From JABFRJ01 sp031374735 (lineage in GTDB: Bacteria; Pseudomonadota; Alphaproteobacteria; Rhizobiales; Hyphomicrobiaceae), in the NCBI GenBank assembly GCA_031374735.1, contig JANMGQ010000033.1:62001-126000 (forward strand): a stretch of 64,000 bases of DNA, in the 5' to 3' direction. This document shows positions 9,152-17,726 of this stretch, piece by piece. The notes beneath the pieces are model-generated. The model was not told where the DNA came from. It searched no databases and saw nothing but the letters and a program-made list of their open reading frames with translations. The position numbers and the translations under genes are program-made. How positions within the stretch are numbered: position 1 is the stretch's first letter; the number at the start of each line of letters is the position of its first letter.

Positions 9152-9403
9152 TTACTTTCTCTTTCGAGACTTTTGCGTCGACACGTTTCCTGGCCGCTGA
9201 GTGAGTGCGGAACCTGCAAGCGACTTGGCCGATGTGCTCTCCTTGGGCTCGTGCAGGATCTTGCCAGCCTTCGAAGCGATTGCCTTGCTCGTGTCTTTGG
9301 ACTTGCTACCGGTTTGCGTAAGCGCAGATGCAGCGACGGCCTTATCGGTACGGGGCGCCACCTTGCTGTACAGCACCTTCGCCGCTGCGGACGCGATCCG
9401 CAT
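9152..9403 (-). CDS. small basic two-repeat protein, unknown function
   Basis: An 83-residue Lys/Ser/Ala-rich protein, strongly basic, ending KSRKRK. It consists of two degenerate copies of a unit of about 35 residues: one contains AAKVLYS...AVAASALTQ and the second AGKILHE...SLAGSALTQ. Similar short proteins with repeated K.L...SAA.SALSQ units are common in Hyphomicrobiales genomes and remain uncharacterised; this is from general familiarity, not a search. GGAGG and TGGAG lie upstream of the ATG. It sits between the hydantoinase operon and a transposase remnant. Confidence 0.6.
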   Translation of the reverse strand: MRIASAAAKVLYSKVAPRTDKAVAASALTQTGSKSKDTSKAIASKAGKILHEPKESTSAKSLAGSALTQRPGNVSTQKSRKRK

Positions 9404-9499
9404 GGCTCCAGCCTCCGTGGACTTGAGTTTTGCAGTCGCGAATTTGCGATCCGGATCGACTGTCCTTTCCGCCGCCGAGCGAGGATCTGCTCCGCGGCC

Positions 9500-9847
9500 G
9501 ATCGTGTAGTCGCCATCGACAACGGCTTCTGCAGCGAGGCCAATCTGGCCGCGATCGACGAGCGAAAAATCGACGCCTACATCGCGCCGGGCCGAGCAAA
9601 AGATCCGACCAAGGACAATGGCAAGCCGGGCGGACCGAAAACGCAGGCGATGCGCAAAAAGATCGACGACGGCGGCTACGAAACGCCCTACCGGCTACGC
9701 AAGCACGTGGTCGAGCCGGTGTTCGGGCAGATCAAACAGGCGCGCGGCTTGCGCCAGTTCCTGTTGCGGGGCGTCGAGACCGTGCGCCTGGAATGGGCCC
9801 TGGTGTGCACCGCCCACAACCTCACGAAGCTGTTCAGGGTCGCCTGA
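9500..9847 (+). pseudogene. C-terminal remnant of an IS1182-type transposase
   Basis: From about 9500 the plus frame encodes roughly 113 residues matching the C-terminal part of DDE transposases of the IS1182/IS5 superfamily: AIDNGFCSEANL corresponds to the block around the second catalytic Asp, HVVEPVFGQIK holds the catalytic Glu, and FLLRGVETVRLEWALVC with TAHNL is the conserved tail. The N-terminal two thirds with the first Asp are gone; sequence upstream in this frame is not transposase-like. No clear terminal inverted repeats were found. It is a dead fragment of an old insertion. Confidence 0.75.
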
Positions 9848-9932
9848 GTGACTATGGTTGTGAAATCGTGGAGCCGCTGGGGCTATCTGGACGGGCTCCT
9901 AGCAAACTCGTACGCCCCTAAGCGGGACGCTG

Positions 9933-9957
9933 GGTGTCTGACCTGAGGTCAGACACC
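9933..9957. repeat. 25-bp palindrome, copy 1 (perfect 11-bp arms)
   Basis: GGTGTCTGACC, a 3-base centre TGA, then GGTCAGACACC: a perfect 11-bp inverted repeat. Two further copies lie inside the Pnkp gene at 39916 and 39992. Here it is intergenic, between the transposase remnant and the GMC oxidoreductase gene. Confidence 0.9.
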
Positions 9958-9981
9958 AACAATCGCGACACCAACAATCGC
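9952..9981. repeat. tandem duplication of a 15-mer
   Basis: GACACCAACAATCGC occurs twice in direct tandem. The first copy begins inside the right arm of the 25-bp palindrome, so the duplication includes palindrome sequence and may mark an insertion or slippage event. Confidence 0.85.
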
Positions 9982-10065
9982 GACCCAGCCCGAAATGTTG
10001 CGCCGCGGGATTGACAAGTCCCGCTGCCGCCATCCGATGGGCGGCGGCATCAGCGGGACGCGGGC

Positions 10066-11694
10066 ATGGCAACGTCGACGGACAACATCTACGACTATAT
10101 CATCGTCGGCGCGGGAACAGCAGGCTGCCTGCTGGCCAATCGCTTGTCGGCTGATCCGGCTGCGCGCGTGTTGCTGCTTGAGGCCGGCGGCAAGGACAAC
10201 TATCACTGGATCCACATCCCCGTCGGCTACCTCTACCTGATGGGCAATCCGCGCGCGGATTGGGGCTTCAAGACGGCCGAGGAGCCGGGCCTCAATGGCC
10301 GCGCGCTCAACTACCCGCGCGGGCGCGTGCTCGGCGGCTGTTCGTCGATCAACGGCATGATCTACATGCGCGGGCAGGCGCGCGACTACGACCAGTGGCG
10401 CCAGATGGGCAACACGGGCTGGGGCTGGGACGATGTGCTGCCCTACTTCAAGCAGCATGAGGATCAATACGCGCTTGAGCCGTCGGCGTTCGACGACGTG
10501 CACGCACGCGGCGGGGAATGGCGTATCGAGCAGCCGCGCATCCGCTGGGATATTCTCGACGCCTTTCGCGATGCAGCCGAGCAGGCGGGCATTCCGAAGA
10601 CGGACGATTTCAACCGCGGCGACAACGACGGCTGCGGCTATTTCCACGTCAACCAGAAATCAGGCGTGCGCTGGAACACGTCGAAAGGCTTCCTGCGTCC
10701 TGTGCAGCATCGCAAGAACCTGACGGTCGCAACCAATGCACTTGTGCAGTGGCTCAAGATCGACCGCCAGCGCGTGACCGGCATTGCCTACACCCGCGAC
10801 GGCGAAAACCTGGCCGCGACGGCAAAGCGCGAGGTGATCCTGGCCGCGGGTTCGATTGGTTCGCCGCATATCATGCAGGTTTCGGGCATTGGCCCGGCAG
10901 CCGTGCTGCGGGAAAAGGGCGTCACGGTGCTGCATGATCTGCCCGGCGTCGGCGAGAACCTGCAGGATCATCTGCAAGTGCGCTGCGCCTATCGCGTGTC
11001 GGGCGTCGCGACCATGAACGAGCGCTATCAGAGCCTCGTGCAGCGCGCCAAATTCGGCCTGGAATACCTGATGTTTCGACGCGGCCCGATGACCATGGCG
11101 CCGTCACAGCTGGGCGCCTTCACGCGCTCCGATCCAAGCCGCGAAACGCCCAACATTCAATATCACGTGCAGCCGCTGACCCTGCCGAAGTTTGGTGAGC
11201 CGCTTGATCCGTTCCCGGCCTTCACCGCAAGTGTTTGTAACGTGCGCCCGACCAGCCGCGGCCATGTGCGCCTGACTTCGCCCGATCCGCGTGCGCATCC
11301 CGAGATCCGCCCGAACTATCTGGCGACAGAGGATGATCGCCGCGTCGCCGCGGACGCAATCCGCGTCACGCGCCGCATCGTTTCAATGCCCGCGCTGCAG
11401 CGTTTCTCGCCTGAAGAGTTTCGCCCCGGCCCTGAGATCACCGAGGATGGTGAACTCGCCAAGGCTGCTGGTGTTATTGCGACCACGATTTTTCATCCGG
11501 TCGCGACCTGTAAGATGGGGACGGACAATCTCTCGGTCGTCTCGCCGCGCCTGAAGGTGCATGGCCTCGACGGCCTGCGCATCGCGGATGCCTCGGTCAT
11601 GCCGACGATCACGTCGGGCAACACAAATTCGCCCACGCTCATGATCGCGGAAAAGGCCGCGACGATGATCCTGCAGGATGCGCGCAACGCCTAG
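10066..11694 (+). CDS. GMC-family FAD-dependent alcohol/choline dehydrogenase
   Basis: 542 residues, the usual size for the family. The N-terminus has the ADP-binding dinucleotide fold DYIIVGAGTAGCLLANRL with LLLEAGG. GMC signature 1 lies at YPRGRVLGGCSSINGMIYM and signature 2 at LAAGSIGSPHIMQVSGIG. The C-terminal catalytic pair is present: His in FHPVATCKMG and Asn in SGNTNSPTLMIAEK. Members oxidise alcohols such as choline, aliphatic alcohols or polyethylene glycol with bound FAD; the sequence does not distinguish them. No signal peptide, so cytoplasmic. It stands alone, downstream of an IS scar, and converges with the Nudix gene (4-bp overlap). Confidence 0.92.
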   Translation: MATSTDNIYDYIIVGAGTAGCLLANRLSADPAARVLLLEAGGKDNYHWIHIPVGYLYLMGNPRADWGFKTAEEPGLNGRALNYPRGRVLGGCSSINGMIYMRGQARDYDQWRQMGNTGWGWDDVLPYFKQHEDQYALEPSAFDDVHARGGEWRIEQPRIRWDILDAFRDAAEQAGIPKTDDFNRGDNDGCGYFHVNQKSGVRWNTSKGFLRPVQHRKNLTVATNALVQWLKIDRQRVTGIAYTRDGENLAATAKREVILAAGSIGSPHIMQVSGIGPAAVLREKGVTVLHDLPGVGENLQDHLQVRCAYRVSGVATMNERYQSLVQRAKFGLEYLMFRRGPMTMAPSQLGAFTRSDPSRETPNIQYHVQPLTLPKFGEPLDPFPAFTASVCNVRPTSRGHVRLTSPDPRAHPEIRPNYLATEDDRRVAADAIRVTRRIVSMPALQRFSPEEFRPGPEITEDGELAKAAGVIATTIFHPVATCKMGTDNLSVVSPRLKVHGLDGLRIADASVMPTITSGNTNSPTLMIAEKAATMILQDARNA

Positions 11695-12464
11695 CGGCGC
11701 AGGATCATCTCGGTAGTGCGGTAGCCTGCATCGGCGGGAATGTTCAGGCGCATGCCGCCGTCGATCTTGGTCATCTCGGGCATGACAGTTACAACTGTGC
11801 GGGCGCGCGCAGCAGCCAAAGCTGCCGCCACAGTGTCGGTTTCCGAGAGCAGTTCGACGTTCAAGCGCGTGGCCGGCACCAACGTTTGCCGGCCAGCATC
11901 GGATTCGGCCAACAGATCCTTGGGACGCATCCAAAAGCTCGACACGGCCTCACGTCCATCGTGCACGGCTGTCTGTCCCGGCAGAGCCGCGATCAGAAAA
12001 AAGTGCGTCTCAAAACGCTTCGGCACCGAAGCGGGCGTGATCCAATGGGCGAAGGGGGCCATAAGGTCGAGGGCGGGCGTCAGAGCCTTCTCGGTCATCA
12101 GCTGCGAGAACATCACGGTTTGGTCGAGCAATGGCGTGCGCAGATGCTCTGAGATGTGCGTCGCCGTTTCAGGCGCGATCGGGCCGCTTGCCGTCTTGGC
12201 AATCAGCAGGCCGGATTCCTCGAAGGTCTCACGGACAGCGGCGATCCAATAGGCGCGGTCGGGCGCTTTTGGCGCAGCGATGTTTCCCCAAGCCGCGGCA
12301 CGATCATCAGGATCGAGTTTGCCACCGGGAAACACCACGGCGCCGCTCGCCATGTCGACCTGACGGTCGCGTGCCACCATGAACACCTCAAGCCCAGCCG
12401 ATGTGTCGCGCACAATCAAAACTGTCGCGGACGGGCGGGGTACGGCTGGCGTTGTGGTCGTCAT
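11691..12464 (-). CDS. Nudix hydrolase, long-insert NUDT19-like type
   Basis: About 257 residues. The Nudix box is split: FPGGKLDP is followed by about 25 residues before AAVRETFEESGLL, which supplies the REXXEE-type metal site. Such long-insert boxes occur in the NUDT19/RP2 group, some of which cleave CoA and acyl-CoA; that assignment is by analogy. The start was taken at ATG 12464 (MTTTTPAVPRPS) rather than 27 bases upstream. The last codons overlap the stop of the convergent GMC gene. Cytoplasmic, no membrane segment. Confidence 0.85.
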   Translation of the reverse strand: MTTTTPAVPRPSATVLIVRDTSAGLEVFMVARDRQVDMASGAVVFPGGKLDPDDRAAAWGNIAAPKAPDRAYWIAAVRETFEESGLLIAKTASGPIAPETATHISEHLRTPLLDQTVMFSQLMTEKALTPALDLMAPFAHWITPASVPKRFETHFFLIAALPGQTAVHDGREAVSSFWMRPKDLLAESDAGRQTLVPATRLNVELLSETDTVAAALAAARARTVVTVMPEMTKIDGGMRLNIPADAGYRTTEMILRR

Positions 12465-12509
12465 CTGGGCCTCGATCGGGGACGGGTGCAACTGTGAGCT
12501 GGCATGTGG

Positions 12510-12824
12510 TCAATTGATGAAGATGTTGACCCGTCGCTTTGCACGCCCGAGGTAGGCAAAGGCGAAACCGATGCTGGCGAACAGAAACCAAGCCGGCAGC
12601 GAAATGAGCGGCAGGATGACGTTTTTCCACAAGATGGGATGCACGCCGTTCGACACAGCCGCTTGCGCCTTGGTCAGCATGACGGGCGAAAAGTCACGCC
12701 AGTGCATGAACAGCGACGTCATGCGGAAACCGCTGCCATTGGCATAGCGCGTGTAGTCCGCCGCCAGCGCGACAGCTGCGAACAAGAAGAATATACCAGC
12801 AAAAATTCTCAGCGCCGCACCCAT
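12510..12824 (-). CDS. small two-span inner-membrane protein, unknown
   Basis: 104 residues starting MGAALRIFAG. Two hydrophobic helices are clear: residues about 4-22 and about 70-95, separated by a polar stretch, with a basic C-terminus (GRAKRRVNIF). No family recognised. The frame is open upstream, but ATG 12824 gives a natural membrane-protein N-terminus. It precedes the Nudix gene on the same strand with 45 bp between them, so the two may be co-transcribed. Confidence 0.65.
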   Translation of the reverse strand: MGAALRIFAGIFFLFAAVALAADYTRYANGSGFRMTSLFMHWRDFSPVMLTKAQAAVSNGVHPILWKNVILPLISLPAWFLFASIGFAFAYLGRAKRRVNIFIN

Positions 12825-12973
12825 GGCGCGTCTCCGACTCTGTTGCGTTGCCAAAGCATAGCACAGCGAGTGAACGCGGCGACAGGTGCGAATCTGATCT
12901 TGGCTTAACTGCGCAGTTGTACGCGACACAGAGTTGCATCGCCTTCGCCCTCAAGACGTGGCCGACTGGCCCC

Positions 12974-13891
12974 ATGAGCTCAACACCGCCGCCCTCGTCC
13001 GTCCTTCACGCCGCTTATGGCACCGTCGCCATCGCGCTGCTAACGATCATGGACGGCTTCATCAAAGCCGTCTCCGGGCCATTTTCTACTCTACAAATCT
13101 TATGGCTGCGGTTTGCGCTCACGGCTGCGATCGCCGCGCTGCTGCTGGTGCTTTGGCGCACGCCCTGGCCAACCCGCAAGACACTGCCGCAACATTTTGT
13201 GCGCGCGGTCCTGATGATCATTTCGAACGGCACTTTCATCTATGCGCTCGGCGCTTTGCCACTTGCTGAGGTTTTCGCGTTGGCTCTGACCGCGCCACTT
13301 TTCCTCGCGGCGCTCGGTGCCGTGACGCTGAAGGAAACCGTGACGATGCAAACACTGGGCGGGCTGGCGCTCGGGTTCGCTGGCATGCTGATCATTGTCT
13401 TTGGGGATCGTGTATTGGGACTGTCGCCCAGCGGTGCAGCCAACACTGAGCGCACCCCGCTCGCGCTGCTTGCGGCCCTGACGGCGCCGGTCACATATGC
13501 GGTCGGCCTCGTGCTGTTGCGCCAACAAGCCACCGGCGAGGCGCCGGTGCAGGTGGTTTTCATCCAGGCGCTGCTGGTGACGCTGCTCGTCACACCGGCG
13601 CTTGCCTTCACGACATGGTCGTCGGCGCAGATCCAGCACTGGCCGACGATTGCTGGCATCGGTGTGGCAAGCACCGCCGGCTATCTCATTTTGGTCAAAG
13701 CGCTCTCAGGCCTGACCGCTGTGCGCTACAGTGTCATCGAGTACACCGGCTTAGTGTGGGCGGCGCTGATCGGCTGGTTGTGGTTTGCCGAGCAGCCGAC
13801 AGTCGCGCTGGTGTTGGGCGCGGTGTGCATTGTCGTGGGAGCGCTGACCACCGTGCTGCAACGCCATGCCGATGGCGGCAAAGGCGCGTGA
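12974..13891 (+). CDS. EamA/DMT-family transporter
   Basis: About 305 residues with ten predicted membrane helices arranged as two EamA repeats. The first repeat opens LHAAYGTVAIALLTIMDGF and contains PLAEVFALALTAPLF; the second ends SVIEYTGLVWAALIGWLWF, both typical of the drug/metabolite transporter superfamily (10 TMS). These export amino acids, purines or other metabolites; the substrate is unknown. The start at 12974 (MSSTPPPSS) is chosen because earlier in-frame sequence is polar and lies over the upstream intergenic region. Divergent from the small membrane gene at 12824. Confidence 0.85.
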   Translation: MSSTPPPSSVLHAAYGTVAIALLTIMDGFIKAVSGPFSTLQILWLRFALTAAIAALLLVLWRTPWPTRKTLPQHFVRAVLMIISNGTFIYALGALPLAEVFALALTAPLFLAALGAVTLKETVTMQTLGGLALGFAGMLIIVFGDRVLGLSPSGAANTERTPLALLAALTAPVTYAVGLVLLRQQATGEAPVQVVFIQALLVTLLVTPALAFTTWSSAQIQHWPTIAGIGVASTAGYLILVKALSGLTAVRYSVIEYTGLVWAALIGWLWFAEQPTVALVLGAVCIVVGALTTVLQRHADGGKGA

Positions 13892-13923
13892 CCGCAGACC
13901 AGCGTCCCATAGTTGTCCCGCCC

Positions 13924-16857
13924 TCAGAACCGCTTCAGCAGCCGCTCGATGTACTCAAGCTCCGCCGGAGTGCGCTGCTGGTCGCCTGAGCGCTTGCGCA
14001 GTTCTTCGAGGATTTCGCGCGCGCGTTGCGCGTCGATCTGATCCGGCACCTTGGTCAGCAGGCCCGGATCGGAGCCGTCAACCGTGCCTTCGTTTGGCGC
14101 CCGACCGAGGGGATCGAGACGGCTCGGATCGCCGTTCGGACCTTGCTGCCCCTGGCCCTGCTGCTGGCCGCGCTGCATTTGGCGGGCCATCTCGCGGGCC
14201 ATGCCCTGCGCGCCTTCGCGCAGCTTCTCGAGCGCACGGCTTTCGGCGTCCGCCGCGCCAGCCATATCGCCGCGCCGCAAAGCCTCTTGAGCTTCGCGCA
14301 TGGCGTCACCAGCTTCACCGAATTGCTCGGGCGCTTGCATACCCATGCCGCCCATGCCGCGTTGCAACTTGTCGAGCATGTCGCGCAGGCCCTGCTGGCG
14401 ATCAGCCATGCCGCCCGGTCCGCCCTGCTCCTGGCCGCGGTTCTCGCCGCCTGGTCCTGGCTGCTGGCCCTGCCCCGGTTGCTGGCCGCGCTGGCCCTGT
14501 TGACCCTGGCCCTGTTGACCCTGGCCTTGCTGACCTTGGCCCTGTTGCCCGCGCTGACCCTGCTGCCCTTGCTGGCCTTGTTGCCCGCGCTGACCTTGTT
14601 GGCCTTGCTGGCCTTGCTGTCCTTGTTGACCTTGCTGTCCTTGTTGACCTTGTTGGCCTTGTTGGCCTTGTTGGCCTTGTTGGCCTTGCTGACCTTGTTG
14701 GCCTTGCTGTCCCTGCTGCTGCTGGAACGTCTCGTCGAGCAACTGCTGTTGCTTGTTCAGCAGCTCGCCGAGCTCATTCATCATCTGGTTCATCTGGCTC
14801 TGCTGGCCATTCTGACCCTGCTGGCCCTGCGCCATGCGGCCGGACTGCAGACGCTCCATGAGGTCGCGCAGTTCCGACAGCATCTGCTCGGCCATTTCCT
14901 TGTTGCCCGAGCGCATCATGTCTTCGATGTTGCGCATCATCTGCTCGATGTCGCGCTGGCTGTAGGTCTGGCCCTGCTGCTGCTGGCCACCCTCCTGGGG
15001 CGGATTGTTTTCAGCCTGGCGCTGCAGTTCCTGCATGAACTCGGCCATGGCCTGTCGCAGCTCCTGCATCAGGCGCTGGATCTCCTCATCCGAGGCGCCA
15101 TCGCGCAGCGCCTGAGACAACCGCTCCTGGATCTCACGCAAATTCCGTTCGGCGTCGGACAACGAGCCATCCTCAACGCGCACGGCGATCGCCCACAGCT
15201 GCTTGATGGCGCTGTTGCGCACAGACCGCGCATTGCGGCCGTCCTGGGCAAGGCGGTGATAGACGTTGCGCAGGCCCACATAGACCTTGAGGTCCTTCAT
15301 GAACTCCTGCGGCTCATCTGTGATGAGCTCCAGCGCCCGCATCACGTCTTTCTTCTGACGCGGGTCTTCGATCAGCTTGAGGCGTTGTTCGATCAGCGCC
15401 TTGGCCAGCGTCTTGCGGAACGTGCGCGCCGGCATGATCATCGTGTACGGCTCACTGCGACCCGGCTGGCCGGCGAGATCCTTGGCCACCAACTGCATGC
15501 GCACCGGCAGGCCGGTCCACAGATGGTCCCCCAATTCGTGCAGGCTGATGCCCGTCGCGGTCTTGGGATAGGTCGCGTTCAGGCGTACCTGCAGCACGGG
15601 TGGCCGCTCAAGCGGCGGGCGCGGGCCTTTGACTTTGGCGCGCTCTGCGCGGGCCCACGCGGTGCGGGAGGTGTCCTCTTTTTGCGGCGCGCGCGTGAAA
15701 CGCGCTTCGAGCGAGGCCACACCGTAGTCGTCTTCAACTTTGTAGGGGATACGCAGGGCGCCGCGCAGCGTTCGCTCCGGCTCCTTGGTCAGGCTCGCAA
15801 TGGGCGGCAGGTCGGGCGTGACATTGAACTGCCACGTGGCGACAATGGTCGTGCCGGACAGCAGCTTCACTGTCGCCGATTTGCGCAACTCGGCTTTGAT
15901 TTCGCCCACATCGTCAGCGGGCGTTGCGTTTGACGCCTGCGCCGAACCAGACGCCGGCTTGGCAGCGGCCTTCTTTAGAAGCGCTTTGCCATCCTTAGCG
16001 GCATCCTCGCCGTCTTTGGCCGCGTCAGCCTTGGGCGGCTCGATGCGCACGGTCTGCTTTCCTGGCTCGGTGATCTCAAGCGCCAGATTGCCCATGCCAC
16101 CCGAACCGCGGGCAACCAACGTGGTGCGCTCCGGCACTTCGACGGGGCCGCGGTCAGCCACTTCGCGCCAGCTGTTGGCGCGGGCGCCGTCGGCCAGCAT
16201 GACAGGTGGCTTACCAGTATAAGGCGGTGGCGTGGCCCAGGCGTCGAGGCGCGCGTCGACGGACTTGGCGAGCGGGCCAAAGCGGAAGGCCGACCACAGC
16301 CGGTCCGCAGCGCTATCGCCAACGGTCGCGCCGAGCACCAGCACGGCGAGCAGCGCCAGCGCGCGCATGGCAAACGGGTCGCGCTTGTCAGTGCGGGGAG
16401 CTGGTCGGGCTGGACGCAACATGCCGATGAGGCGTTGCAGGCGCTCTTTGTGGGCCTGCCACAGCGTGGTCGTGGAGGCGTCAGTTGAGTTGATTGTCAG
16501 TGTATCCTCGTAGGCCGAGGCCGGACGATGCGGCACGCCTGAGGTCTGCTCCATACGCTTCAGGGCTTCATCGCGGGTGGGCACCTGCAGTCGGATCATC
16601 GACACGAGAACGGTCGCGGCAGCGAGGCCGAACAAGCCAAGAACCACCTTGTGCGCCACCTCTGGCAGCGAGGGCCAGACTCCGAGCATCGATATGACAA
16701 TAAACACTGCGGCCAGCGCAATAAGCGCCCAGATGCGTGGCCACAGCTGTTCGAACAGCAGCGCAAGGCGCGACAGGCGCACCTTCCGTTCCAGCGCCGG
16801 CGCGCCAACGTTCGACGCTGCGTTAGAGGAACCGTTTGGACGCGGTATCTGAGCCAT
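13924..16857 (-). CDS. TIGR02302/DUF4175 membrane protein with Gln/Gly repeat region
   Basis: 977 residues. Two membrane helices lie at residues about 38-80 and a third near 165-185, followed by a large DUF4175 periplasmic region rich in Arg/Glu. The C-terminal part, residues about 700-830, is low-complexity Gln/Gly with QGQ and QGQQ units plus a few Arg and Pro, then an acidic tail. DUF4175 proteins are conserved in Alphaproteobacteria with no firm function. The repeat DNA (14430-14740) is built of near-identical 9-bp CAAGGCCAA units, so copy number should vary by slippage. Length fits the family. The gene is not in an obvious operon. Confidence 0.9.
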   Translation of the reverse strand: MAQIPRPNGSSNAASNVGAPALERKVRLSRLALLFEQLWPRIWALIALAAVFIVISMLGVWPSLPEVAHKVVLGLFGLAAATVLVSMIRLQVPTRDEALKRMEQTSGVPHRPASAYEDTLTINSTDASTTTLWQAHKERLQRLIGMLRPARPAPRTDKRDPFAMRALALLAVLVLGATVGDSAADRLWSAFRFGPLAKSVDARLDAWATPPPYTGKPPVMLADGARANSWREVADRGPVEVPERTTLVARGSGGMGNLALEITEPGKQTVRIEPPKADAAKDGEDAAKDGKALLKKAAAKPASGSAQASNATPADDVGEIKAELRKSATVKLLSGTTIVATWQFNVTPDLPPIASLTKEPERTLRGALRIPYKVEDDYGVASLEARFTRAPQKEDTSRTAWARAERAKVKGPRPPLERPPVLQVRLNATYPKTATGISLHELGDHLWTGLPVRMQLVAKDLAGQPGRSEPYTMIMPARTFRKTLAKALIEQRLKLIEDPRQKKDVMRALELITDEPQEFMKDLKVYVGLRNVYHRLAQDGRNARSVRNSAIKQLWAIAVRVEDGSLSDAERNLREIQERLSQALRDGASDEEIQRLMQELRQAMAEFMQELQRQAENNPPQEGGQQQQGQTYSQRDIEQMMRNIEDMMRSGNKEMAEQMLSELRDLMERLQSGRMAQGQQGQNGQQSQMNQMMNELGELLNKQQQLLDETFQQQQGQQGQQGQQGQQGQQGQQGQQGQQGQQGQQGQQGQQGQQGQRGQQGQQGQQGQRGQQGQGQQGQGQQGQGQQGQRGQQPGQGQQPGPGGENRGQEQGGPGGMADRQQGLRDMLDKLQRGMGGMGMQAPEQFGEAGDAMREAQEALRRGDMAGAADAESRALEKLREGAQGMAREMARQMQRGQQQGQGQQGPNGDPSRLDPLGRAPNEGTVDGSDPGLLTKVPDQIDAQRAREILEELRKRSGDQQRTPAELEYIERLLKRF
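14430..14740 (-). repeat. low-complexity 9-bp/6-bp tandem repeats encoding (QGQ)n
   Basis: Within the DUF4175 gene, repeated CAAGGCCAA-type units (seen on the plus strand as TTGGCCTTG) run for about 300 bp, pure in the 14650-14700 part and degenerate toward 14430. They encode Gln-Gly-Gln triplets. Being multiples of three, gains or losses keep the frame. Confidence 0.9.
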
Positions 16858-16930
16858 ATCAGCGGTCTACCACAATCTTTCGACCAGATCGTTCACAATC
16901 CGGCGAGGCCCGAAGTCATCGCTGCGACAG

Positions 16931-16955
16931 TGCCAGGGCAAATGCGGCCCTGGCA
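16931..16955 (-). terminator. stem-loop after the 238-aa membrane protein gene
   Basis: TGCCAGGGC, 7-base loop, GCCCTGGCA: perfect 9-bp stem starting 4 bases after the stop of the upstream minus-strand gene. No U-run follows, so termination may be Rho-assisted or the hairpin may only stabilise the 3' end. Confidence 0.55.
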
Positions 16956-16958
16956 AGG

Positions 16959-17675
16959 CTATTCGTCCGCCGAAAGGCCTCGGATCAGGCGACGTGCCCA
17001 AACCCGGTTCATCAGCGTCAGCACTAAACCAAAGCCGCCGAGCATGAGCAACCAGCCTGCAGCGCTGGTCAACGACACGTCGAAGACGCCCAAAATGGTG
17101 GTTTCGGTCGAGCTGAAATCGGGCAGGTCAACGGTCATCTGTCGGCACAGCGCCGCTGGCAAACACGGCCCGGCCTGGTCACGGTTTCGGCGCCGTTCCT
17201 CCCAGTCGCGCTGCTCTTGCTCCAGGTCCATCGCGACGTCCGGCACCTTGAAGCGTATCGCCAGCGTCTTTGGCGCGTTACCGTTGCCAAACTCCAGTTC
17301 GAGCCGCTGCACGTGCTCCTTGTCGAGCACAAAATTACGCACTGTATGCCGGCGACGCGTTGGGTCCTGCCACGACAAATCCACCCGCTGCGTGGTGTAG
17401 CTGAAGGACCGGGTGCTTGCCCCGGTCGTGGTGCAGCGCGCCCATTTTACGTCGTTGGTGGTGCACTCGCGCGCGCGGGACGAGGTGAGGGTGGTCGTCC
17501 ACTGCTCCCAGTTCAAGATCGTCGCGCGCGCAAACTCGCCACTCGTCATCAATTGCCAGGTCACGTCGCGCTGGCGCAGTTCCGCGTCTCGCACAGCAAG
17601 CAAGGTGCCAAAGGCGATGAGCGCGATACAGAGGCTCTCAAGGCCCCAATGTGGGATGAACGGCCTTAGCTTCAT
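16959..17675 (-). CDS. two-span membrane protein with periplasmic domain, unknown
   Basis: 238 residues. An N-terminal helix (LESLCIALIAFGTLLAV) and a C-terminal helix (AAGWLLMLGGFGLVLTLM) flank a polar domain of about 170 residues with four Cys residues (REC, ARC, PCL and LCR), possibly forming disulphides in the periplasm. No known family was recognised. ATG 17675 (MKLRPFIPHWG) is preferred; the frame opens five codons earlier at a TTG. It lies upstream of the DUF4175 gene in the same direction with a hairpin between them. Confidence 0.7.
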   Translation of the reverse strand: MKLRPFIPHWGLESLCIALIAFGTLLAVRDAELRQRDVTWQLMTSGEFARATILNWEQWTTTLTSSRARECTTNDVKWARCTTTGASTRSFSYTTQRVDLSWQDPTRRRHTVRNFVLDKEHVQRLELEFGNGNAPKTLAIRFKVPDVAMDLEQEQRDWEERRRNRDQAGPCLPAALCRQMTVDLPDFSSTETTILGVFDVSLTSAAGWLLMLGGFGLVLTLMNRVWARRLIRGLSADE

Positions 17676-17726
17676 AACATGAGTTGCCAAACCCGAATGC
17701 GGAAGCCCACCAATGCTGGCCGCGAC

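Noticed and set aside
14460..14740. Regular repeats that could look like a CRISPR array
   Set aside because: Units are 9 bp, contiguous, without spacers, and encode protein.
14026..15933. A 635-codon open frame on the plus strand opposite the DUF4175 gene
   Set aside because: Leu-rich shadow of the Gln/Gly repeats and Ala/Arg-rich sense strand. The sense frame has family motifs; this one has none.
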